From: Oasisia sp. SBJ-2009
Lineage: Eukaryota; Annelida; Polychaeta; Sabellida; Siboglinidae
DNA length: 64,000 bases
Reading direction: 5' to 3'
Assembly: GCA_964017155.1 (NCBI GenBank)
Contig: OZ024867.1
Span: 22,419,520-22,483,519, forward strand
The position numbers and the translations under genes were made by a program. Positions 25,755 to 37,598 of this stretch are shown one piece after another. How positions within the stretch are numbered: the stretch's first letter is position 1; each line of letters begins with the position of its first letter. The notes below the pieces were generated by a model. The model made no database searches and was not told the DNA's origin. It was given only the letters and a program-made list of their open reading frames with translations.

Positions 25755-26189
25755 CATGCGTGTGTGTGTGTGTTGTGTATCTGTGTTGTGTGTCTGTGTG
25801 TGTGTGTCTGCATGCGTGTGTGTGTTGTGTGTGTGTGTGTGTGTGTGTGTTGTGTTGTGCTCCCTTAAGCGTCACGCTAACAACACGATCCCACTGCTCG
25901 GAACCAGGTCGACATTGAACTTCACGAACGGTTTGCTTTGCAACGATGCGACCGACTCCTGGACGCAATCTATGTGCCGTTTATCTTGATGGAATGGCGC
26001 CTGACGGTATTCTACGACAAGCCGGAGACGACAGACTGGATGCTGGTGAACAGATTAATCCACCGTCTTGTGCACCGAGGTTACGAGGTGTTCGATGCAA
26101 GATATATCTACGTTCGGTTAGACAATACCGCCTGGGGCGAGTGGCCACATGATGTTGTTTGGAAGCAGAAAGATGTAAAATTTTACTGA
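18595..26189 (+). CDS. FkbM-family methyltransferase gene 2 (complete, 4 exons, 304 aa)
   Basis: SAM-dependent methyltransferase of the FkbM (Methyltransf_21) type. Exons are 18595-18641, 19568-19941, 22853-23064 and 25908-26189 (47+374+212+282 nt = 305 codons with stop), with splice phases 2, 1 and 0 that all agree. Residues 1-16 form a hydrophobic N-terminus ([16 protein letters not shown]), a signal peptide or type II anchor. Sequons NDT (18-20) and NLS (36-38) follow. SAM motif I is DIGANLG at 102-108 and the acidic end of strand 2 is VEP at 124-126. VDIELHE at 212-218 matches the family's K-x-D-x-E-G-x-E block, with Leu where Gly is usual. The exon 3-4 splice recreates this block exactly, which is strong support for the model. 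Intron 3 holds a TTAA-flanked transposon. Substrate unknown; a secretory-pathway glycan or small molecule is inference. Confidence 0.85.
19003..19505. repeat. (AC)n then (TA)n arrays, gene 2 intron 1
   Basis: AC 19003-19096, TA 19110-19184, further TA blocks at 19250-19288 and 19420-19503, separated by ATAATTAGACT and ATAAGTGTACTTATATG words also seen in gene 3 intron 1. Confidence 0.9.
19568..19941 (+). CDS. FkbM gene 2 exon 2 (SAM-binding)
   Basis: Open frame between acceptor CCTTCAG|A and the consensus donor CTAG|GTGAGT. It carries [13 protein letters not shown] motif I (here FIDIGANLG) and SVEPFD. Length 374 nt, identical to the copies at 42929-43302 and 54449-54076. Confidence 0.9.
19942..22852. 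other. Gene 2 intron 2
   Basis: Collinear with gene 3 intron 2 except that it lacks the Penelope-like element; ends in an AC array 22320-22798 with ACAT, AAAC and ACTC variants. No other gene recognised. Confidence 0.75.
22853..23064 (+). CDS. FkbM gene 2 exon 3
   Basis: Starts after the acceptor CTGTTTCTAG, giving G-NFKDR in phase with exon 2 (LG-NFKDR matches the usual LGNLQDR of the family). It contains [12 protein letters not shown] and AIYMDDL and ends at ATAAAG|GTTGAG in phase 0. Open frame upstream of the acceptor is CA microsatellite and intron. Exon 3 is 212 nt in all four copies. Confidence 0.85.
23110..25568. mobile_element. TTAA-flanked transposon with inverted ends and nested inverted arms
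   Basis: Lies in intron 3 of FkbM gene 2, absent from genes 1, 3 and 4. Flanked by TTAA at 23106-23109 and 25569-25572. The termini are inverted: GAAAAAGGCAATAGTTTGG at left against AAAAAAGGCAACGGTTTGG at right, extending about 95 bp with mismatches. Inside is a better inverted repeat of about 400 bp (23585-24000 against 24670-25090). TTAA targets are used by piggyBac and Kolobok elements; the class cannot be settled from this copy. Confidence 0.75.
25079..25291 (-). pseudogene. Possible element-encoded protein start in the TTAA transposon
   Basis: Minus-strand frame from [20 protein letters not shown] through [11 protein letters not shown] to a stop at 25079, about 70 residues. The acidic-Ser N-terminus followed by YxFxP recalls the start of P2X7-intracellular-domain-like proteins that are repetitive in invertebrate genomes. 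No Cys-rich domain follows, so this is a guess at best. Confidence 0.25.
25640..25860. repeat. TG-rich array, duplication junction (left)
   Basis: Interrupted TG repeat with the internal words TTGTGTATCTGTGTTGTGTG and CTGCATGCGTG that recur at 31476-31520. Confidence 0.9.
25908..26189 (+). CDS. FkbM gene 2 exon 4 (C-terminus)
   Basis: Begins after ACCAG with [10 protein letters not shown], continues through VPFILMEW and RGYEVFDAR, and ends [15 protein letters not shown] then TGA. The MEW...RGY...W.P.D..W pattern is typical of FkbM C-termini in animals. Confidence 0.88.
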   Translation, partial: VDIELHERFALQRCDRLLDAIYVPFILMEWRLTVFYDKPETTDWMLVNRLIHRLVHRGYEVFDARYIYVRLDNTAWGEWPHDVVWKQKDVKFY

Positions 26190-27874
26190 ATATTGCTCGT
26201 TGTGTTGCGTTGTGTCGCCCCGCTTACGCTACGTACAATTTTTGTGTGGCTCTCTCCTATCACGTACAACCTCCACGTACAACATCCACGTACAACCTCA
26301 ACGTACAACCTCCACGTGCTACGTATGTTTATATCGCAGTATGTACAACACTCTGTTATGTGCAACAGTCAACTCACATTTAGGTACAACAGTCACATCG
26401 TTCGTACAACACTCGCATGGGATATGAAACTCTCACATGTTATAAACAACTGTAATACGCTATTTACAACTGCCACATAGAAGGTGATGTTATTGTATAT
26501 TACAACTCTCATATACTAAGGTATCGGATATTACTTACAACACTCATGTGTTGCTTGCAACTTTTACAGGTTGCATACATTACTCAAATGTTAGGTGCAA
26601 TACTTAATGTTACGTGCTATGGTCACATACAGCTCTCACATTTTCCGTACAATAATGATCTGTAATTTACAACTCTTGCACATTACGGCTAACTCTCTCA
26701 TGTTTAGTATAATTCTCACATATGTGTTTCAATTTCCACATGTTAGGTATGGCTCTATAATGTTACTAATAATCCTCACACGTGTAATCTTCACATCTTA
26801 CTCACATAGCCCATATCAATGACGAGTCAATCCACGGAAGGGTAACACATTCACACCATACTGCAATCTTTCTGCAGGCAAAGCAATGTTCATATTTCAG
26901 TGTTTCATCACGTCATGCATACGCTACAATACGTCAAAACATTACTGACCCATGTCTGCAAGACCAACGTATTGCATCAATTATGGTGAGACTAGATGTT
27001 CTGGTCAAGTTAACATTCCACAATACCTGTGTAGGGTTCAAACTAATAATTCGAGTGTAGTTTCAAAGTGTGCTTGCTCTAGTACATTATATGTGAGACA
27101 GACTGCATGTCAACGGCACCGTCATGTATGACTTTCAGCAGACCTAGCGGACACAATTATCATTTTCTTCCCGTTACTGTCACATCAAGCTTCCCCAGTT
27201 CACAACTGAAACGTGCTAAAGTCATTCCTGCATACTGCGACATAATTACGATATTTGTTTTCATTAAAAACAAATGAAAAGGCTAATACTATTAATGTCG
27301 AATTCAAACCATAGCCTGAGACTGACATATAAAGTATCTCATTCTAGTGTAAGGCCGCTCTGGGTCTGACGGTAACATTGGCAGAGCATTACTTCCCAAG
27401 GCGGATGTGAGGGGTCAACAAGTGCTGCCACCTTACGTCGTTTGGATAATCGAGGATAGACGACCCCATGTTACCATGTCATGTCATTTGGATAACCCAG
27501 GATAGACGTATCAATGATGGTATTTTTGTGGTTTATGCCTGTAACTCGAACAAAACATAAACCCTACGTTGACCAAGCTCCAGTGCTTTGGCAACTACAC
27601 ATGTACTACAAATATGCATATGTCACGTGATCACACATTAATAGTTAATACCTGAAATCGGTCAAAGAATACAAGAAAATAACGCCTTTTCATCTTCATG
27701 CAAACTCCGCCAGGTAGCGCCACCAGACTGGTATCATCAACCGTTTTCTTTTAAAATAATATTATCACCTTCGGTTCGTGTCGTCTTTATGTCATATTGT
27801 TTAGAGGAATAGCACGGCTGATATATGAACTATGGAAACGTCAGGCGAAAGTATCTGGAAGGAATCGGGAATAT

Positions 27875-28205
27875 GTCATCCTATGTCATGAGACACTACT
27901 GGCGTAGAGAGTGACGCTGTCGTGTCATCCTATGTCATGAGACATGACTGGCGTAGAGAGTGACGCTGTCGTGTCACTCTATGTCATGAGACATGACTGG
28001 CGTAGAGAATGACGCTGTCGTGTCATCCTATGTCATGAAACATGACTGGCGTAGAGAGTGACGCGGTCGTGTCATCCTATGTCATGAAACATGACTGGCG
28101 TAGAGAGTGACGCTGTCGTGTCATTTTATGTCATGAGACACGACTGGCGTAGAGAGTGACGCTGTCGTATCATTCTATCTCATGAGACATGACTGTCGTA
28201 GTGAG
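27875..28205. repeat. 49-bp minisatellite, copy B (~7 units)
   Basis: Same unit as 16745-17475 in the 3' flank of FkbM gene 2. Confidence 0.92.
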
Positions 28206-28664
28206 TGCGCATCAAAAATGACACATTTTCGTGATAATGTAATGTTTTATAAGGCTCTTAAGTTGGTTGGTTACGCCAGCTACTCCCGTGTACACGTATG
28301 TTCACCATAGGCAAGCAAGACGTGATTGCCAGTTACATTTGACTGATGACACTAATCAGTGTCAATGTATGACATAGAAGACTGTCAGTGTTATTCAATC
28401 GGCACGATTGATCTGTTTTACCAATGTCAGTCAGTAACATGTGTATATTATATCGTGGCTTCTCGGGCGGTGACGTCATCAATAGTCTCTAACCCTAACA
28501 TTTATCAATAGAACTTGTACACTTTTGCGCGGGAATTCCCTCCGTAATGCATTATTTTGTCAACACGTAAATCAAATCTGAATTTTTTTTATTATTGTGT
28601 AGGCTACTGTATTCTGATGCAGACTTGAAGTTTGCGATACGAGTTCAACAGGATGTCAGAGACA

Positions 28665-30228
28665 TATTCCCTGAAGACTTTAAACGTGCACATGTAAATC
28701 CAATTCTTAAGAAGACAACTCTGTCAAAAGAAGATCTAAACAGCTACAGGCCTATTTCTAACCTTAGCTTCATTTCCAAAATACTCGAAAAGGTTGTTGC
28801 AAATCGACTTACTTCTCACATCAACATAAATGGTTTAACCAATGCATCACAGTCTGCGTACAAACAATTTCACTCAACAGAAACTGCTCTTTTAAAAGTA
28901 CACAATGACATAAACCTTAACATTGATAATGGCAAAGTTACTGCACTGACCCTGCTTGACCTATCCGCCGCTTTCGACACCATTGACCACGACATTCTCA
29001 TTACACGCTTATCAATGTGGTACGAGATATCTGGCACAGCCTTGAGCTGGTTTACTTCATACCTTACTGACAGACGGCAAGCCATTAAAATAGGTAACTG
29101 CTTCTCAGACATGCTGCCCACGTCTTGTGGTGTCCCCCAGGGTTCTGTTTTGGGTCCGTTGCTTTTCACTCTGTACACAACACCATTAAGCTCAGTTATC
29201 CAGAGTCATAACCTGGATCATCACCTTTATGCAGATGACACACAAATCTATGTTTCTCTGACCACACCAGATACTTGTCGCTCCTTAAACCAGCTCAGGG
29301 ATTGTCTCCAAGATATCTCCCTCTGGATGAAAAATAGTAAATTAAAACTAAATGCAGATAAGACTGAATTTCTCATCATTGGTACCTCAACGCAGCGGGC
29401 AAAACTCAATGGCTTTTTCCCGACACATATTCTGAGTCAGAGTATCACACCAGCCACCTCAGTTTTAAATCTCGGAGTAACGTTTGATGAAAACTTCAAT
29501 TTCAAAAAACATATCTCGAAAACATGCCGTTGCTGTTTTTACCATATCCGTGATCTTCGCCGTATCCGCCGGTTTTTATCACTTTCCGTTGCTAAAACCA
29601 TCGCCACAGCTCTAGTAAGCAGCAGACTCGACTACTGCAATTCCCTCCTTTACAATACCGCAAACAAGGACATAGCCAAACTTCAGCGTGTCCAAAATTG
29701 TTTAGCAAGGGTAGTCACGCGTTCTCCACGTTTTTCTCGCTCAGTGCCGCTTCTAAAATCACTGCATTGGCTACCTGTGCACTATCGCATCATTTTCAAA
29801 ATGTGTACAATAGCCTATCAAGCACTCTCATCTACACAACCAGCATATCTAAATTCAATGCTAACTCCAACAAGAAATTCCAGACAGCTACGCTCAACCA
29901 GTAGTAACCCTCTTCACATCCCTCGGGTGAAAACGAAAGCCGGGACCCGAGCTTTCTCGGTTGCCGCACCAACGGTGTGGAATTCGCTTCCTGCCAGTGT
30001 TAAATCACAAGGTAATATAGTTTCATTCCGCCGACATCTAAAAACCTATCTCTTTAATGCTGCCTATCCTCCTTAGCCTCCTAGCTTTTCCATCCATCCG
30101 TTGACGACTCACGCATTGCTTTCGATTATGAGATTGATTAATCCCCTGGTTTTGTCGCGCCACTGAGCTTGATTTTCGAGGATATTGGCGCAAAAGAAGT
30201 TACTAGTATTATTATTATTATTATTATT
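28665..30228 (+). mobile_element. CR1/jockey-like LINE, 5' truncated, intact 3' end
   Basis: Begins at FPEDFKRAHVNPILKKTT with no stop through YRPISNLSF, LLDLSAAFDTIDH, GVPQGSVLGPLLF, YADDTQIY, LGVTFDENFNF, SRLDYCNSLLYN, LHWLPVHYRI and VWNSLPASVK to a TAG at 30074. A short 3'UTR ends in (ATT)n. The homologous site at 34700 in the sister duplicon reads straight through (GACATATTAGCAAGCGAGG), so the insertion is post-duplication. No target duplication longer than about 3 bp. Confidence 0.92.
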
Positions 30229-31295
30229 AGCAAGTGAGGTATTACCGACGAAGGAAACCCGATATGTTTTAAACACTTGGATACCATTTCACATATGTAA
30301 CACAAACGCGTTGTAATATACGCTCACGCTGTGTCTGCGAAGGTTAAATGAATATAGTTGATATGTTTCTTCCCAATATCGATAACGTAAAGGTAATGCC
30401 ATTGTCAAATTATGTAGCTAATATGAGCTGAAGTGGCCGCCACTCATGTCTCTGTGCGCGCTCAAACGTGGTCATCTGCGAGCTACGAAATCACAAACAT
30501 GTGACGCAAAAGCAGGAGATGCCACTGGATGGTTAAAACGTTGAAAAATGGCTTAATGCTATACGTGCAAATGCACTCGATAAATATAAAACCGTCCCAC
30601 TTTATTTTAACAGAGAAGACACAGAGAGTGGCTTCCAGTGAGGTGACGTCAGCAATAGTCGCTAACCCTAACAGTTATCAATGGACCCTGTGCACAATAG
30701 CAAGGGAATTCCCTCCGCAATGCATCGTGGATACTTTGCATTCGTCCCAATGTTGCTGTGCCGCCATTATCCCATGTTAAAGGCCTGTCACGCGACTGCC
30801 TCCAGTTCTGACAGTGAATGATGGTAACGTCCAAACCAGTATGAGTAAGTGTGTGTTTATGTGATTGGCACCTTTCGGTATAATTACTTATGTGTATTTG
30901 CATGTGTATTTATTTTTACTGCGAAGAGGTAGAGGTAGTCATGCCTCAGGCTCAAACCAAATACCCAAATATGTTTTTGTTGTTCACTTGGTTATATATA
31001 ATGATATTTATCTTGTTTTATAATTTATCTATTTATTATTATGTTATTGTAATCTATTTTTTTATTCAGTATATTTATTTGTTATTGTTATTTAATTTTT
31101 GCTTTCACTATATTTTAATGCATTACGCAATGTATAAGGTAGTCGATTAAATTGTTTAATGCATGTATATTATGTTTTATAATACACTTGCGTTAGCAAT
31201 CACGAACCTTAGGGAGATAAAATGTACATTATATAAGGTTATCGTGAATAAAAAATGTTTATTATTATTATTATATGTGATTACTTTGTAAATAT

Positions 31296-31300
31296 ATATA

Positions 31301-31375
<75 letters not shown>

Positions 31376-31420
31376 AAACATTTAATAAAAGTATTCATTG
31401 AAAGAAAGAGAGAGAGAGAG

Positions 31421-31480
<60 letters not shown>

Positions 31481-31530
31481 GTGTATCTGTGTTGTGTGTC
31501 TGTGTGTGTGTGTCTGCGTGCGTGTGTGTG

Positions 31531-31568
<38 letters not shown>

Positions 31569-31578
31569 TTGTTTGTGA

Positions 31579-31628
<50 letters not shown>
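31296..31628. repeat. (TA)n - (GA)n - (TG)n, duplication junction (right)
   Basis: TA 31296-31370, GA 31405-31424, TG-rich 31425-31628. The join between the gene 2 3' flank and the start of the second copy. Confidence 0.9.
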
Positions 31629-31630
<2 letters not shown>

Positions 31631-31874
31631 ACGCATGTGCGCGTGTATGTGAGAGAGAAAGAGCTTTTTGTGTACATGTGCTAGAATACGCGTGTATGTC
31701 TGTAATCCACGTGAAAACGAACGCACCGATTGACGTTTCTCCCCGCTGTTGTGTGGCGTTACACAAGTTGCTCTTAATGTGTAAATATGACACGACCACT
31801 ACATTGCAAACAGTGCTGAAACTGACCTCCCTTAAGCGTCACACTAACAACACGATCCCACTGCTCGGAACCAC

Positions 31875-32447
31875 GTCGACATTGAACTTCACGAACGGTT
31901 TGCTTTGCAACGATGCGACCGACTCCTGGACGCAATCTATGTGCCGTTTATCTTGACGGAATGGCGCCTGACGGTATTCTACGACAAGCCGGAGACGACA
32001 GACTGGATGCTGGTGAACAGATTAATCCACCGTCTTGTGCACCGAGGTTACGAGGTGTTCCATGCAAGATATATCTACGTTCGGTTAGACAATACCGCCT
32101 GGGGCGAGTGGCCACATGATGTTGTTTGGAAGCAGAAAGATGTAAAATTTTACAGAATATTGCTAGTTGTGTTGCGTTGTGTCGCCCCGCTTACGCTACG
32201 TACAATTTTTGTGTGGCTCTCTCCTATCACGTACAACCTCCACGTACAACCTCCACGTACAACCTCAACGTACAACCTCCACGTGCTACGTATGATGATA
32301 TCGCAGTATGTACAACACTCTGTTATGTGCAACATTCAACTCACATTTAGGTACAACAGTCACATCGTTCGTACAACACTCGCATGGGATATGAAACTCT
32401 CACATGTTATAAACAAATGTAATACGCTATTTACAACTGCCACATAG
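31875..32447 (+). pseudogene. Orphan FkbM exon 4 (acceptor and stop lost)
   Basis: Nearly identical to gene 2 exon 4 and in the tandemly duplicated copy of its 3' region. The acceptor CCAG|GTCGAC has become CCACGTCGAC, removing the invariant AG. The TGA stop has become AGA (TTTTACAGAATA), so the frame runs on to 32447. No exons 1-3 precede it. Product of a partial duplication with junctions in TG repeats. Confidence 0.85.
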
Positions 32448-33854
32448 TAGGTGATGTTATTGTATATTACAACTCTCATATACTAAGGTATCGGATATTA
32501 CTTACAACACTCATGTGTTGCTTGCAACTTTTACAGGTTGCATACATTACTCATATGATAGGTGCAATACTTAATGTTACGTGCTATGGTCACATACAGC
32601 TCTCACATGTTCCGTACAATAATGATCTGTACTTTACAACTCTTGCACATTACGGCTAACTCTCTCATGTTCAGTATAATTGTCACATATGTTTTTCAAC
32701 TGCCACATGTTAGGTATGGCAGCTATGGCTCTATCATGTTACTAATAATCCTCACACGTGTATTCTTCACATCTTACTCACATAGCCCATATCAATGACG
32801 AGTCAATCCACGGAAGGGTAACACATATATATTCACACCATGCTGCAATCTTTCTGCAAGTAAAACAATGTTCACATTTCAGTGTTTCATCACGTCATGC
32901 ATACGCTACAATACGTCAAAACATTACTGACCCATGTCTGCAAGACCAACGTATTGCATCAATTATGGTGACACTAGATGTTCTGGTCAAGTTAACATTC
33001 CACAATACCTGTGTTGGTTCAAACTAATCATTCGAGTGCAGTTTCAAAGTGTGCTTGCTCTAGTACATTATATGTGAGACAGACTGCATGTTAACGGCAC
33101 CGTCATGTATGACTTTCAGCAGACCTAGCGGACACAATTATCATTTTCTTCCCGTTACTGTCACATCAAGCTTCCCCAGTTCACAACTGAGACGTGCTAA
33201 AGTCATTCCTGCATACTGCGACATAATTACGTTATTTGTTTTCATTAAAAACAAATGAAAAAGCTAATACTATTAATGTCGAATTGAGAACATAGCCTGA
33301 GACTGACATATAAAGTATCTCATTCTAGTGTAAGGCCGCTCTGGGTCTGACGGTAACATTGGCAGAGCATTACTTCCCAAGGCGGGTGTGAGGGGTCAAC
33401 AAGTGCTGCCACCTTACGTCGTTTGGATAATCGAGGATAGACGACCCCATGTTACCATGTCATGTCATTTGGATAACCCAGAATAGACGTATCAATGATG
33501 GTATTTTTGGGGTTTATGCCTGCAACTCGAACAAAACATAAACCCTACGTTGACCAAGCTCCAGTGCTTTGGCAACTACATATGTACTACAAATATGCAT
33601 ATGTCACGTGATCACACATTAATAGTTAATTCCTGACATCGGTCAAAGAATACCAGAAAATAACGCCTTTTCATCTTCATGCAAACTCCGCCAGGTAGCG
33701 CCACCAGACTGGTATCATCAACCGTTTAAAAAAAAAAAATATTATCACCTTCGGTTCGTGTCGCCTTTACGTCATATTGTTTAGAGGAATAGCACGGCTG
33801 ATATATGAACTATGGAAACGTCAGGCGAAAGTATCTGGAAGGAATCGGGAATAT

Positions 33855-34235
33855 GTCATCATCGCTCTCGTGTCATGAGACATGACTGGCGTAGAGAGTG
33901 ACGCTCTCGTGTCATCCTATGTCATGAGACACGACTGGCGTAGAGAGTGACGCTCTCGTGTCATCGTATGTCATGATACACGACTGGTGTAGAGAGTGAC
34001 GCTGTCGTGTCATCCTATGTCATGAGACACGACTGGCGTAGAGAGTGACGCTGTCGTGTAATCCTATGTCATGAGACACGACTGGCGTAGAGAGTGACGC
34101 TCTCGTGTCATCCTATGTCATGAGACATGACTGGCGTAGAGAGTGACGCTGTCGTGTCATTCTATGTCATGAGACATGACTGGCGTAGACAGTGACGCTG
34201 TCGTGTCATTCTGTCTCATGAGACATGACTATCGT
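33855..34235. repeat. 49-bp minisatellite, copy C (~8 units)
   Basis: Same unit, 3' of the orphan exon 4; enriched in CTCTCGTG and CACGACTGG variants. Confidence 0.92.
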
Positions 34236-35833
34236 AGTGAGTGCGCATTAAAAATGACAAATTTTCGTGATAATGTAATGTTTTATAAGGCTCTTAGGTT
34301 GGTTGGTTACGCCACCTACTCCCGTGTACACGTATGTTCACCATAGGCAAGCAAGACGTGATTGCCAGGTACATTTGACTGATGACACTAATTAGTGTCA
34401 GTGTATGACATATAAGACTGTCAGTGTTATGCAATCGGCACGATTGATCTGTTTTACCAATGTCAGTCAGTAACATGTGTATATTATATCGTGGCTTCTC
34501 GGGCGGTGACGTCATCAATAGTCTCTAACCCTAACATTTATCAGTAGAACTTGTACACTTTTGCGCGGGAATTCCCTCCGTAATGCATTATTTTGTCAAC
34601 ACGTAAATCAAATCTGAAAAAAATATATTATTGTGTAGGCTACTGTATTCTGTTGCAGACTTGAAGTTTGCGATACGAGTTCAACAGGATGTCAGAGACA
34701 TATTAGCAAGCGAGGTATTACCGACGAAGGAAACCCGATATGTTTTAAACACTTGGATACCATTTCACATATGTAACACAAACGCTTTCTAATATACGCT
34801 CACGCTGTGTCTGCGAAGGTTAAATGAATATAGTTGTTATGTTTCTTCCCAATATCGATAACGTGAACGTAATGCCATTGTCAAATGATGTAGCTAATAT
34901 GAGCTGAAGTGGTCGCCACTCATGTCTCTGTGCGCGCTCAAACGTGGTCATCTGCGAGCTACGAAATCACAAACATGTGATATGTTGGTAACGCAAAAGC
35001 AGGAGATGCCACTGGATGGTTAAAACGTTGAAAAATGGCTTCATGCTATACGTGCAAATGCACTCGATGAATATAAAACCGTCCCACTTCCTTTTAACAG
35101 AGAAGACACAGAGAGTGGCTTCCCGTGCGGTGACGTCTCCAATAGTCGCTAACCCTAACATTTATCAATGGACCCTGTGCACAATAGCGAGGGAATTCCC
35201 TCCGCAATGCATCGTGGATACTTTGCATTCGTCCCAATGTTACTGTGCCGCCATTATCCCATGTTAAAGGCCTGTCACGCGACTGCCGCCAGTTCTGACA
35301 ATGAATGATGGTAACCTCCAAACCAGTATGAGTAAGTGTGTGTTTATGTGTTTGGCACCTTTCGATACAATTACTTATGTGTATTTGCATGTGTATTTAT
35401 TTTTATTGCGAAGAGGTAGAGCGCCAAGACCCAAGTCAGGGCCTGTTGTCATGCCTCAGGCTCAAGCCAAATACCCAAATATGTTTTTGTTGTTCACTTG
35501 GTTATATATAATGATATTTATCTTGTTTTATAATTTATTTATTTATTATTATTTTATTGTAATCTATTTTTTATTCAGTATATTTATTTGTTATTGTTAT
35601 TTAATTGTTGCATTCACTATATTTTAATGCATTACGCATTGTATAAGGTAGTCGATTAAATTGTTTAATGCATGTATATTATGTTTTACAATACACTTGC
35701 GTTAGCAATCACGACCCTTAGGGAGATAAAATGTACATTCTATAAGGTTATCGTGAATAAATAATGTTTATTATTATTATTATATGTGACTACTTTGTAA
35801 ATATATATATAAATAATATATATATATAGGGCC

Positions 35834-35911
<78 letters not shown>

Positions 35912-35976
35912 AAACATTTAATAAAAGTATTCATTGAAAGAGAGAGAGAGTGTGTGTGTCTTTCTTATTACTGGGT

Positions 35977-36162
35977 CTAGTTCATTCCATATGTGTGCGC
36001 CATTTTCAGCAATGGAATACTTGGAAACATTGGTTCCTTCAGGACGTTATCTTCAGCAATAGGTCCTATGTCAGTGTCTTGGCGTGCATTCAAATAACGT
36101 GTGATCTCAGGCACTGTCTCTGTGTCTTCGGGTACAGCGGACTGTCTTGTTGATGCCGCCAT
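35977..36162 (-). CDS. Small unrecognised ORF (61 aa)
   Basis: Minus-strand ATG in the context CAACATGGCGGC, then MAASTRQSAVPEDTETVPEI and GPIAEDNVLKEPMFPSIPLL, ending at AHTYGMN just inside the edge of the tandem-duplicated region. Composition looks protein-like rather than repeat-derived. It may be an exon of a repeat-encoded gene. Function unknown. Confidence 0.25.
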   Translation of the reverse strand: MAASTRQSAVPEDTETVPEITRYLNARQDTDIGPIAEDNVLKEPMFPSIPLLKMAHTYGMN

Positions 36163-36164
36163 GT

Positions 36165-36570
36165 TGGTCCTAAGACCTGCCAGATGTTTAACTGTACAGG
36201 TGCAGTGGGCGTAGGGCAGAAAGACGTCACCAGGCAGCCGTTCTAAGCCGGGGTGTATCAGAATGATTAATCACCCTATGGGGTTAAACTGGGTAGGGTG
36301 TGGGGCACATTCCCTAGTGATTGACACTTGAGAACATGTTGACCTGGATCCACCCTTGATAGTGTAGCTTAGTGTAAACACGATCGAGCCACATTTTTGC
36401 TCAAATGTTCATAGAATATGTATCCTGCAGTTGATTAGTTAACTCCAATTGAATGTGACAACAAGAAGCAGGGAAGGTGTATTTGGAATTGCAATAATTG
36501 CTTAAATAATTATTATGTGTTCTAGTCAATGTTATTGTTTTCGTTAAGAAATATAATATTTATATTAATG
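36165..36570. other. No gene seen
   Basis: Unique-looking DNA between the duplicon edge and the LINE at 36570. Confidence 0.5.
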
Positions 36571-37265
36571 AAGCAAGTTGGTGACATCGCGTATCGACTA
36601 TGGCAATGCGATACTATACGGCATCAGCGATCGTCACCTGCACCGTCTGGAAATGGTCCAGCGGTCTGCATCTCGAATTGTTATGCAAATCCGGCGGGGT
36701 GACCGGCAGTCCATGACGACAATACTGCGGCAATTACACTGGCTGCCTGTCAGAAAGCGGATCGAATACAAGCTACTAGTACTCGTGCACAGGGCTTTAT
36801 ACGAAGGCACGCCAGAGTATCTCGCGGCTCTACTACTCCAGCACGCGCCTCGCCGATCGCTGCGCTCTGCAGGCGGGTTACTCCTCGAAGTGCCAAAAGT
36901 GAACTTAGAACGTTTCGGCCGGCGTGCATTTGCCTGTGCAGGACCCACTCTGTGGAACAAACTCCCTAGGAATATGCGCGACAACGGCAATCTAGTACAA
37001 TTTAAGAAAGAATTTAAAATATTTTAATTTTCCAAATAACCAGTTTTACATTTTACAACGAACATTATATTTTAGCTTAACTATATTTATTTATTTATTT
37101 ACCTATTTACATGTATGCATACACCCGTGAACATTATATTTTAGCTTAACTATATTTATTCATTTGTTTACCTATTTACATGTATGTACACACCCGTGAA
37201 CGGGACATACGTCCCGGATTTGATGGTGTCAAAATAAAGTTTTATGATTATTATTATTATTATTA
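36570..37265 (+). mobile_element. LINE RT C-terminus and 3'UTR
   Basis: 149-codon frame with LVTSRIDYGNAILYG-like start, LHWLPVRKRIEYKLL, YEGTPEYLAALL, GRRAFACAGPTLWNKLP and a TAA. The 3'UTR includes a 67-68-bp tandem duplication (37064-37198) and ends AATAAAG plus (ATT)n. Distinct in sequence from the 28.7-kb copy. Confidence 0.85.
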
Positions 37266-37598
37266 TTAATTATAAATTAAGGAGCTAGACAACTTAAATG
37301 ATGAATAGTGGAGAGCAATGGTAGGATCCAGTTCCATGCAATGATATGCAAGTTTGTAAAAATATTAAAATATATATACCATGGCTCTATCGTCTCACAG
37401 CCCAGGGTCATAGATCAGGTAAATGTACATGTAAATGTATTTTATGTTAGGGCAATGGTTTTTCAAACGCTTCAAATCCCCTATAATTGTAAACTTTACT
37501 GCATAGTTCACAGATGCCATACAAATTTTCTGTATAGTTTATGGAATACGCATAACAATTTCTTAGACGTTTTCACATATTTCATAACAACGTAAATA

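Larger units (their letters stand above)
31630..35945. repeat. Tandem duplicate of the gene 2 exon 4-3' flank unit
   Basis: About 4.3 kb collinear with 25770-31400 minus the LINE: orphan exon 4, CACATGTT repeat, 130-bp repeat, 49-bp minisatellite, GAGGGAATTCCC repeat (35160) and AT-rich tail with TA array (35800-35908) and GA run. Confidence 0.9.
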
